DNA of 64,000 nucleotides. It comes from Streptomyces broussonetiae (GTDB lineage: Bacteria; Actinomycetota; Actinomycetes; Streptomycetales; Streptomycetaceae). A program made the translations under genes and the position numbers. This document shows, piece after piece, positions 41,987-49,122 of the stretch (position 1 is its first letter; each line of letters opens with the position of its first letter). Where the stretch lies: NCBI RefSeq assembly GCF_009796285.1, contig NZ_CP047020.1, positions 2,666,001 through 2,730,000 on the forward strand, written 5' to 3'. Under the pieces are notes generated by a model. The model saw only the letters and a program-made list of their open reading frames with translations, was not told the DNA's origin and did not search any database.

Positions 41987-43339
41987 TCATCGCTGACTAC
42001 GGCGGAAACGGCGGACGTTGAACACCATCGCGGGGACCACCAGGAGCAGCAGAAGCACACCGAGGGCGCTGCCGAGCCCCTGGTTGTTGCCACCGCCGAA
42101 GGAGACCAGCCACATCTGTGTGGCCAGCACCGTGGCGTCCTCCTGCACCGGTCCGGGCGCGATGATGTAGACGAGGTCGAAGACCTTCATCACGTTGATC
42201 ACGAGGGTCACGAAGACGACCGTGAGCACGGGGGCCAGCAGCGGGACGGTGATGCGGTGGAAGATCTGCCACTCGTTCGCGCCGTCCATCCGCGCCGCCT
42301 CCAGCGCATCCCGGGGCAGGGTGGAGAGCCCCGCGCCGATGAGGACCATCGCGAAGCCGGTCCAGATCCACAGGTATGCGCCGATGATCGCCGGTGTGAC
42401 GAGGGTCGGGCCGAGCCAGGAGATGCCCTGATAGGGCTGGGCGAAGTTGGACTCCGGCAGCTTCACGGTGTACGACCCGGCGGTCAGCCCCGAGAAGCGG
42501 AAAGAGCCGTCGGCCGCGGTGGTCGTGCTCCCGGCCGTCCTCCCGTCACGCACCGCCTGGACCGTCATGCCGGGCAGCCCGCTCTCGCCGGGGTCGACCT
42601 TGCCCTGTCTGCCACCCCCGCCGGGGGTGAAGTCCAGGTAGACGACTCCGCGCAGTTCACCGGGGGTGGCCGCGTGCGCGGCGGCCGGGTAGGCAGGCGA
42701 GGCGTTCTTCGGCAGGTCCCCCGGCAGGACGCCGACCATGGGGAGGGTCACCGAATGGCCCGTCGAGGCCGTCGTACGCCAGGAGCCGTCCCGGTCCTGG
42801 GTCAGCAGGCCCTCGCGCCCTCGGGCCGTCGGGTACGCCGATGTGCTCTGGAAGGCGTCATGGACGGAGACGACGGCCGCGTTGAGCACGCCCTTGTTCG
42901 GGTCCGCGTCGTAGGCGAGGCGGAAGATGATGCCGGCGGCGAGGAAGGACACGGCCATCGGCATGAAGAGCAGGAGCTTGAAGGCCGTGGCCCAGCGGAC
43001 CTTCTCCACCAGCACGGCCAGGACCAGGCCGAGGCCGGTCAGCAGGGCCGGGGCCACGACGACCCAGATCGCGGTGTTGCGGACGGCCTTCAGGGTGGCC
43101 GGGTCGCGGAACATCTCCGTGTAGTTGCCGGCGCCGACGAAGCGGGTGCCGGAGGCGTCGAAGAAGCTGCGGCCGACGGAGAACAGCACCGGGTAGACGA
43201 CGAGCGCGCCGAGCAGGAGCAGCGCCGGGAAGACGAAGAGCAGGGCGACCAGCCGGGCGCGCCGCCGGCCGCGGCGCCCGCGCGCCGCGCCGGCGGCCCG
43301 CGGGCCCGCCTGCTGTTTCACGTAAGTGGTGGCGGTCAT
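41987..43339 (-). CDS. aglF: Alpha-glucoside ABC permease, MalF-type, with inserted SdrD/Cna-B-like domain
   Basis: A 450-residue permease, over 100 longer than usual. N-terminal basic stretch, TM1 at about 30-55, TM2-3 to about 140, then a large external loop (about 145-310) before the last helices and the EAA loop EAARMDGANEWQIFHRITVP. The loop holds an SdrD/Cna-B-like beta-sandwich at about 230-302: GVVYLDFTPGGGG, DPGESGLPGMTVQAVRDG, ADGSFRFSGLTAGSYTV. Like the P2 loop of E. coli MalF it could touch the binding protein, but the fold differs. ATG 43339 has no strong ribosome site. It lies 11 bp after the binding-protein gene. Confidence 0.9.
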   Translation of the reverse strand: MTATTYVKQQAGPRAAGAARGRRGRRRARLVALLFVFPALLLLGALVVYPVLFSVGRSFFDASGTRFVGAGNYTEMFRDPATLKAVRNTAIWVVVAPALLTGLGLVLAVLVEKVRWATAFKLLLFMPMAVSFLAAGIIFRLAYDADPNKGVLNAAVVSVHDAFQSTSAYPTARGREGLLTQDRDGSWRTTASTGHSVTLPMVGVLPGDLPKNASPAYPAAAHAATPGELRGVVYLDFTPGGGGRQGKVDPGESGLPGMTVQAVRDGRTAGSTTTAADGSFRFSGLTAGSYTVKLPESNFAQPYQGISWLGPTLVTPAIIGAYLWIWTGFAMVLIGAGLSTLPRDALEAARMDGANEWQIFHRITVPLLAPVLTVVFVTLVINVMKVFDLVYIIAPGPVQEDATVLATQMWLVSFGGGNNQGLGSALGVLLLLLVVPAMVFNVRRFRRSQR

Positions 43340-43350
43340 GGTGCTGTCGC

Positions 43351-44676
43351 TCAGTTCTGGTAGGCCTTGGCGGCGGCGGACTCCAGCTGCGCCGCGGTGC
43401 CCTTGGGGTCCGAGGGGTCGCGCAGGAAGTCCTGGAGCAGCTTCCACTCGCCCGCGCCCTTGGTGCCGCCGAAGGCGGCGGGCGCCTGGTCGGACATGTC
43501 GAAGCGGACCGAGTCGCCCGCGTCGATGAGGGACTTGGCGGTCGCCCGCGTGACGTCGTCGCCGTACGAGGCGAGGTCGAGCTTCCTGTTGGCGGAGAGG
43601 AAGCCGCCCGCCTTCGCCCACACGGCCGCCGCCTCGGGGGTGGCCAGGTACTCCAGGAGCTTCATGCCGGCCGTGGCGTTCTTGCCGTCCTTGAGGACGA
43701 CCGCCGCGTCACCTCCGCTGACCACCGGTGCCGTGCCGCCGTCGACCGAGGGGAAGGGGAAGAAGTTCGCGTCCTTGCCGATGGTCCTGCCGAACTGGTC
43801 GTGGGCGACCCCGGCCACGAAGTCGCCCTCGTAGACCATGCCGGCCTCGGGCTTGGGTCCGAACACCTTCTCCACCGAGGTCGGGAAGTCGGTGTTCAGG
43901 GCCTCCTTCTGGCCGCCCGCGAGGAGCTGCTTGTCCTTGAACAGCTTGCCGAGGGTGGTGAGCGCCCTGACGACGGAGGCGTCGGTCCACCTGAGCCGGT
44001 GGGTGGCGAGGGCGTCGTACTTCTGGGGTCCGGCCTGGGAGAGGTAGATGTTCTCGAACCAGTCGGTGAGCGTCCAGCCGTCCTCACCGCCGACGGCGAA
44101 GGCGGCGAGCCCGGAGTCGGAGACGGTGTGCCCGTCCTTGAGCATCTCGTCGTACGTCTTCGGCGGCTTGACCCCGGCCTGGGCGAGCGCGGCGGGGCTG
44201 TACCAGACGGTCGACTTGTGGGCGGCCTTGAAGTAGAGGCCGTACAGGGTGCCTTCGACGCTGCCGTACTTCTTCCACACGGGTGCGTAGTCGGCGGTGA
44301 TCGTCGCTTGCGCGGTCGGCGACAGCGGCTTGAGCCAGCCCTTCTTCGCGAACTGCTCCAGGACGCCGACCTGCGGGACCATCACGACGTCGGGTGCGTT
44401 GCCGCCCTCGATCTTGCTGCCGACGACGGTGGAGACGTTGTCGCCGGTCGACACGAACTGGGTCTTGGCGCCGGTCTTCGCGGTGAACGCGTCCAGCACC
44501 TTCTGGAAGTTCTTCTGCTCGCTGCCGGACCAGACACCGGCCACGGTGACGGTCTGGCCGCTGAGCGTCTTGTCCCCGCCGCCGGCCGAGACCGGTCCGC
44601 CGCCGCAGGCGGTGGCGCCGAGCGCGAGGGCGAGGGCGGTGCAGCTCGTGAGCAGGGTCGTACGTCGTCGCATCAT
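43351..44676 (-). CDS. aglE: Alpha-glucoside ABC transporter solute-binding lipoprotein
   Basis: A 441-residue family 1 binding protein with a lipoprotein signal: basic start MMRRRTTLL, hydrophobic core, and lipobox LGATAC giving Cys near residue 24. The mature part shows VTVAGVWSGSEQKNF, APDVVMVPQVGVLEQFA and WYSPAALAQAGVKPPKTYDE, typical of AglE-like proteins binding alpha-glucosides. It is anchored outside the membrane and feeds the two permeases downstream. The first of two consecutive ATGs is taken. It lies 42 bp after the GH13 gene. Confidence 0.9.
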   Translation of the reverse strand: MMRRRTTLLTSCTALALALGATACGGGPVSAGGGDKTLSGQTVTVAGVWSGSEQKNFQKVLDAFTAKTGAKTQFVSTGDNVSTVVGSKIEGGNAPDVVMVPQVGVLEQFAKKGWLKPLSPTAQATITADYAPVWKKYGSVEGTLYGLYFKAAHKSTVWYSPAALAQAGVKPPKTYDEMLKDGHTVSDSGLAAFAVGGEDGWTLTDWFENIYLSQAGPQKYDALATHRLRWTDASVVRALTTLGKLFKDKQLLAGGQKEALNTDFPTSVEKVFGPKPEAGMVYEGDFVAGVAHDQFGRTIGKDANFFPFPSVDGGTAPVVSGGDAAVVLKDGKNATAGMKLLEYLATPEAAAVWAKAGGFLSANRKLDLASYGDDVTRATAKSLIDAGDSVRFDMSDQAPAAFGGTKGAGEWKLLQDFLRDPSDPKGTAAQLESAAAKAYQN

Positions 44677-44717
44677 CGCTGACGGGCCTTTCGGTGGAGG
44701 TGGATGGGCCGGGGGGA

Positions 44718-46328
44718 TCAGAGGTCGTTCAGCCACCAGGCGGCCGTGGAGCCGGGCAGGACGCCGGGCGGGCAGGGGCCGCTGGACAGCAGGGGGGTGC
44801 CGGAGACCGGCGCGGGAGTGGGGGCCGTGGTGAAGTTGACGGCGCAGATCAGGTCGTCGCCGCGGGCGAAGGCGAGGACGCCGGGCGGGGTGTCCAGCCA
44901 ACGCAGCGTCCCCTCGCCCAACTGGGGCAGTGACCGCCTCAGCTGGAGGCCGTCGCGGTACAGGTGCCAGAAGGAGCGGGTGTCGGCGAGGGCGCGGTCG
45001 GTGGCGTACTCGGCGAAGTAGTCCGGCTGCGGCAGCCAGGGTTTGGCGCCCTGCGCGCCGGAGGTGAAGCCGAACGGCGAGGCCTGGCCGGACCAGGGCA
45101 GCGGCACCCGGCAGCCGTCGCGGATGCGGGCGCGGCTGCCGGTGCGGTGGAAGATCGGGTCGGTGAGGACGTCGTCGGGCAGGTCGACGACCTCGGGCAG
45201 CCCCAGTTCCTCGCCCTGGTAGATGTACGCGGCTCCGGGCAGCGCCAGCATCAGCAGCGCGGCGGCGCGGGCGCGGACGGCTCCGAGGCCGCTGCCCTCG
45301 GTGGCGGGTTCGCCGTAGCGGGTGACGGTGCGGACCTGGTCGTGGTTGTTGAGGACCCAGGTGACCGTGGAGCCGGTGCCGGCGATGTCCTGCATGGCCT
45401 CGGAGACGACCTTGCGGAAGGCGTCGGCGTCCCAGGGGGCGCCGAGCAGGTCGAAGAAGAAGGCCTGGTGGAGTTCGTCCGGGCGGACGTACAGGGCGTG
45501 TTCGCGTGCGGTGGGGACGGAGACCTCGCCGACGAGGAGGCGTTCGCGGCCGTCGCGCTCCCGGTACTCCTCGCATATGGAGCGCCAGCGCCGCCACACC
45601 TCGTGCACCTCGGGCTGGTTCCAGGCGAGCGGGTTGACCGAGTCGCGGGTGCGGGCGTCGGCCTCGGGGTCGTCGGAGTCGGGCAGTTCGGGGTGCTTGA
45701 ACAGGCCGGCGGCGACATCGATGCGGAAGCCGTCCACGCCGCGGTCCAGCCAGAACCGCAGGACGCGGTCGAACTCGGCGGGGATCCCCGGGTCGCGCCA
45801 GTTCCAGTCGGGCTGTTCGGGCGTGAACATGTGCAGGTACCACTGGCCGTCGCCGACCCTCGTCCAGGCCGGGCCGCCGAACATGGCGTGCCAGTTGTTG
45901 GGCGGCTCGGCGCCGCCCGGGCCACGGCCGTCGGCGAAGTGGAAGCGGGCGCGGGCCGGGCTGCCGGGTGCGCCGTCCAGGGCCTCGCGGAACCAGGGGT
46001 GCTCGCTGGAGCAGTGGTTGGGGACGATGTCGAGGAGCACCTTGATGCCGAGCCGGTGGGCGGCCGCCGTCAGCAGGTCGAACTCGGCGAGGTCGCCGAA
46101 GAGGGGGTCGACCCCGCAGTAGTCGGCCACGTCGTAGCCGTGGTCGTGCTGCGGCGAGGGGTAGAACGGGCTCAGCCAGATCCCGTCGACACCGAGCTTC
46201 TTCAGATACGGCAGCCCCGCGCGGACCCCGGCGAGATCGCCGACGCCGTCGCCGGTGCTGTCCAGAAAGCTGCGGACGTAGACCTGGTAGATCACCGCGT
46301 CACGCCACCAGTCGTGCTTACTCAACAT
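44718..46328 (-). CDS. aglA: GH13 alpha-glucosidase
   Basis: A 536-residue GH13 enzyme of the oligo-1,6-glucosidase/alpha-glucosidase group. The nucleophile Asp is in DGFRIDVAAG, the acid Glu in LLVGEVSVP and the third Asp in VLNNHDQVR; DIVPNHCSSEHPWF marks region I. No signal peptide, so it acts in the cytoplasm on sugars brought in by the transporter in the same operon. ATG 46328 lies inside a 16-bp palindrome and six bases after TAACAT, without a ribosome site, which suggests a leaderless message under repressor control. No regulator gene sits beside it. Confidence 0.92.
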   Translation of the reverse strand: MLSKHDWWRDAVIYQVYVRSFLDSTGDGVGDLAGVRAGLPYLKKLGVDGIWLSPFYPSPQHDHGYDVADYCGVDPLFGDLAEFDLLTAAAHRLGIKVLLDIVPNHCSSEHPWFREALDGAPGSPARARFHFADGRGPGGAEPPNNWHAMFGGPAWTRVGDGQWYLHMFTPEQPDWNWRDPGIPAEFDRVLRFWLDRGVDGFRIDVAAGLFKHPELPDSDDPEADARTRDSVNPLAWNQPEVHEVWRRWRSICEEYRERDGRERLLVGEVSVPTAREHALYVRPDELHQAFFFDLLGAPWDADAFRKVVSEAMQDIAGTGSTVTWVLNNHDQVRTVTRYGEPATEGSGLGAVRARAAALLMLALPGAAYIYQGEELGLPEVVDLPDDVLTDPIFHRTGSRARIRDGCRVPLPWSGQASPFGFTSGAQGAKPWLPQPDYFAEYATDRALADTRSFWHLYRDGLQLRRSLPQLGEGTLRWLDTPPGVLAFARGDDLICAVNFTTAPTPAPVSGTPLLSSGPCPPGVLPGSTAAWWLNDL

Positions 46329-46365
46329 GCATGCATGTTAGGTAGGAGCCTCGCGGGGATGTCAA
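46324..46365 (-). promoter_or_regulatory. aglA promoter with a palindromic operator over the start codon
   Basis: Minus strand: TTGACA (46365-46360), a 19-bp spacer and TAACAT (46340-46335), then six bases to ATG 46328. The perfect 16-bp palindrome AACATGCATGCATGTT (46324-46339) covers part of the -10 and the start codon. A LacI-family repressor is likely by analogy with other alpha-glucoside operons. Confidence 0.65.
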
Positions 46366-46447
46366 CGAAGTGAACGGAAGCTACCGGCCAGTTGACTGAC
46401 CATATATGGACAAACCGCCGCAATGAGCCACCAGTCGTGATGACGGC

Positions 46448-46464
46448 GTTACTTAACAGGTAAC
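46448..46464. promoter_or_regulatory. Inverted repeat between aglA and the orphan binding protein
   Basis: GTTACTTAACAGGTAAC: perfect 5-bp arms, GTTAC/GTAAC, around seven bases at the stop of the binding-protein gene. It could be a weak operator of aglA, 119 bp upstream of its start. No terminator-like hairpin was seen here. Confidence 0.3.
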
Positions 46465-47735
46465 TATCGACGGGCGATGGTGTCGAGTTCGCGCGCCAGT
46501 CGTCGCACGGCCTGCTCGGGCGTCTCGCGCCCGGTCAGGGCGCCGTACACCACCGCCTGCACGACCAGGCTGACCTGGTCGTAGTGCGCGCTCTTGGGGC
46601 GCGGCGCGGCGGTGAGCACGGCGGTGCGCAGGGTCGGCAGATAGGGGAACTGCCGGATCAGCGCGGGATCCTGGTAGAGCGCGGCGCGTACGGGCGGCAG
46701 CGCGCCCCGGGTGAGTACCTGGCGCTGGACCTGCTCGCTGGTGAGGTAGGCGATCAGGCGCGCGGCGGAATCGGGGTGCCGGGCATGGGTGTTGACCGCC
46801 AGGTTGGAACCGCCCAGGACGCTCGTCCCCGGTCCGTCGGGGCCGGGCAGCGGTACGGCGCCGATCCGGCCGGCGACCCTGGAGCCCTTGGCGGAGGCGA
46901 CGGCGTAGGCGTAGGGCCAGTTGCGCAGGAAGAGCAGTCTGCCGTCCTGGAAGGCCTGTTTGGACTCCTCCTCCTTCCACGTCAGCGCCGCCTTCGGGAT
47001 CCAGCCCTCGCGGACCCCCCGGGCGAGGAAGCCGATGCCCTCACGGGCGGCGGCCGAGTCGACGGTGACCCGGGTGCCCTCGTCACCGAGGATGGACCCG
47101 CCCGCCGAGTACACGGCCTCGGCCGCGTTGACGGTGAGGCCCTCGTACGGCAGGAACTGGCCCGCGTAACCGTCGAGTCCGTACCTGGGCGCGATGGTCC
47201 TGGCGTCGCGCTCCAGCTCGGCCCAGGTACGCGGCGGCGGCACACCCTCCTTGGCGAGGACGTCCTTGCGGTACAGCAGGAGTCCGGCGTTCGTGACGTA
47301 CGGGACCGCGTACAGCCGTCCGTCGTAGGTCGCCGTGTTCACGACGGGCGGCAGGAAGCTCTTCAGCGGGAAGCGGCTCGGGGGCAGTGGTCGGATCCAG
47401 CCGGCCGCCGCGAACTCCGAGGTCCAGTTGACGTCGATGTTGAGGACGTCGAAGCGGCTCCGGTCGCCGCCGCGCAGGTCGGTCGTCATCTGCGCATGGG
47501 TCTCGTCGGCCGAGTCCGGCAGCTCGACGAGGGTGACCTTCTCGCCGGGGTGGGTGCGGTTCCAGCCCTGGAGCAGTGGGCCGAGATAACCGGTGAGGTC
47601 GCCGGCGGTGGCCAGAGTGAGCGGACCGCGCCCACCGCCCGCGCCCTCCTCGGCGCGGGCCCCGGAGGTGACGTACCCGGCGATGACCACGGCAAGAACG
47701 AGGAGGCCCCTACCGGCGGCGCGCATCCACCGCAT
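46464..47735 (-). CDS. Orphan extracellular solute-binding protein, sugar type
   Basis: A 423-residue family 1 binding protein with no permease beside it. It has an N-terminal signal or anchor (about 8-25) ending in SGARAEEG without a lipobox cysteine, so it would be secreted or anchored by an uncleaved helix. The core includes LTLATAGDLTGYLGPLLQGW, FDVLNIDVNWTSEFA and PYVTNAGLLLYRKDVLAKEG, close to trehalose/maltose-type binding proteins. A perfect AAGGAGG precedes ATG 47735. It lies upstream of aglA on the same strand and could offer sugars to that transporter; it is divergent from the padR operon across a palindrome. Confidence 0.85.
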   Translation of the reverse strand: MRWMRAAGRGLLVLAVVIAGYVTSGARAEEGAGGGRGPLTLATAGDLTGYLGPLLQGWNRTHPGEKVTLVELPDSADETHAQMTTDLRGGDRSRFDVLNIDVNWTSEFAAAGWIRPLPPSRFPLKSFLPPVVNTATYDGRLYAVPYVTNAGLLLYRKDVLAKEGVPPPRTWAELERDARTIAPRYGLDGYAGQFLPYEGLTVNAAEAVYSAGGSILGDEGTRVTVDSAAAREGIGFLARGVREGWIPKAALTWKEEESKQAFQDGRLLFLRNWPYAYAVASAKGSRVAGRIGAVPLPGPDGPGTSVLGGSNLAVNTHARHPDSAARLIAYLTSEQVQRQVLTRGALPPVRAALYQDPALIRQFPYLPTLRTAVLTAAPRPKSAHYDQVSLVVQAVVYGALTGRETPEQAVRRLARELDTIARR

Positions 47736-47800
47736 AGGTTCCTCCTTGAACACGTACGCACGGCTCCGGGCACCCTCGCCCCGGGAGTCAGAGGCCATGT

Positions 47801-47815
47801 ATACCTGTTAGGTAT
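47801..47815. promoter_or_regulatory. PadR-type operator palindrome
   Basis: ATACCTGTTAGGTAT is a perfect palindrome of 6-bp arms around GTT, in the 132-bp gap between the orphan binding-protein gene and padR. It overlaps the likely -10 region of padR, fitting autoregulation. Confidence 0.6.
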
Positions 47816-47867
47816 GAGCGATACTAGGGCCCGGAGCACATTGTGAGCAGACAGGAGGACAGCACGA

Positions 47868-48374
47868 GTGCGCCTGCCCCTCCTGGCACTCCTCGCCCGC
47901 GGCCCCGCCCACGGCTATGAGCTGAAGCAGGACCTTGAGCAACTGCTGGGCTCCGCGTACCCTCAGCCGAACGTCGGCCAGATCTACGTCACCCTCGGCC
48001 GCCTGGAGAAGTCCGGGCTGATCGAGGGCGAGGACGTCGAGCAGTCCAGCCGACCCAACAAGAAGGTCTACCACCTCACCGACGCCGGGCGGGAGGCGCT
48101 GCACGCCTGGTTCGAGGAGACCGAGGAAGAGCCGCGGGTACGGGACGAGTTCTTCATGAAGCTGGCCCTCGCCCCGCAGACCCGTCTCGCCGACCAGATC
48201 GCGCTCATCAACAAGCAGCGGCGCCAGTACCTCAACACCATGCGCAACCTGTCGAAACTGGCCGCGGCCGAGAACCGGGACAACCGAATCGCCCACCTGC
48301 TGATCGAGGGCGCGATGCTGCACCTGCAGGCCGACCTGGACTGGCTGGAGCGGTGCCAGGAGGAACTGGAATGA
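47868..48374 (+). CDS. PadR-family regulator
   Basis: A 168-residue PadR regulator. The winged helix (HGYELKQDLEQLLGS, then VGQIYVTLGRLEKSGLIEG and the wing NKKVYHLTDAGREAL) is typical, with a C-terminal helical dimer domain. GTG 47868 follows GGAGGAC by seven bases. It overlaps the ATPase gene by ATGA and so heads a three-gene operon with an FtsX-type transporter, a common PadR arrangement in which the regulator represses until a membrane-active compound appears. A palindrome upstream is its probable site. Confidence 0.92.
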   Translation: MRLPLLALLARGPAHGYELKQDLEQLLGSAYPQPNVGQIYVTLGRLEKSGLIEGEDVEQSSRPNKKVYHLTDAGREALHAWFEETEEEPRVRDEFFMKLALAPQTRLADQIALINKQRRQYLNTMRNLSKLAAAENRDNRIAHLLIEGAMLHLQADLDWLERCQEELE

Positions 48375-49120
48375 GCGAGGACCGTGTTCCGGTGCTCCGC
48401 GCCGCGGGCCTGGTGAAGACCCACCACGGGGAGGGCGCGCCCGCGCACGCCGTCCGCGAGGTGGACCTCGGTGTGGCCCGGGGCGAGTTCGTCGCGATCA
48501 CCGGCCCGTCCGGCGCCGGGAAGTCGACGCTGCTGCACCTGCTGGGCGGACTGCAGCGGCCGGACGCCGGCAGCATCTGGCTGGACGGCCGCTGCACGGA
48601 CTCCTTCAGCGAGGCGCGCTGGGCGGTGGAGCGCCGCCGGTCCATCGGCATCGTCTTCCAGTTCTTCAACCTGGTGTCGAACCTGTCCGTCGCCGACAAC
48701 GTCGAACTGCCCGCCCTGCTGGCCGGTGCACCGCCGAAGAAGGCCCGCGCCGAGCGCGAGGCGCTCCTGGCCGAGCTGGGTCTCGAGGGCAAGGAGCGCA
48801 GCCTGCCCGGCGAGCTGTCCGGTGGCGAGCAGCAGCGGGTCGCGCTCGCCCGGGCCCTGGTCAACCATCCGCCGCTGCTGCTGGCGGACGAGCCCGCGGG
48901 CAGTCTGGACAGCAAGGGCACCCGCGAGGTGATGCGGCTGCTGTCCCGCTTCCACGGACGCGGCCAGACCATCGTGCTGGTCACGCATGACGCCCGGCTG
49001 GCCAGCGCCGCGGACCGGGTGATCAGCTTCTTCGACGGCCGCATAGCGGACGATGCCTCGCTGGACGGTGCGCCGCCGCGCCGCGCCGGCATCTCCGGTG
49101 TACTGGAGCTGAAGGACTGA
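48371..49120 (+). CDS. ABC transporter ATP-binding protein, MacB/LolD type
   Basis: A 249-residue ATPase with Walker A GPSGAGKSTLLHLLGGL, signature LSGGEQQR, Walker B LLLADEPAGSLD and switch His in LVTHDARLA. The FQFFNLVSNLSVADNVELP segment marks the MacB/LolD/FtsE group. The partner permease lies two bases downstream. The pair probably moves or senses a lipid, peptide or drug at the membrane rather than importing a nutrient. Confidence 0.94.
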   Translation: MSEDRVPVLRAAGLVKTHHGEGAPAHAVREVDLGVARGEFVAITGPSGAGKSTLLHLLGGLQRPDAGSIWLDGRCTDSFSEARWAVERRRSIGIVFQFFNLVSNLSVADNVELPALLAGAPPKKARAEREALLAELGLEGKERSLPGELSGGEQQRVALARALVNHPPLLLADEPAGSLDSKGTREVMRLLSRFHGRGQTIVLVTHDARLASAADRVISFFDGRIADDASLDGAPPRRAGISGVLELKD

Positions 49121-49122
49121 CC

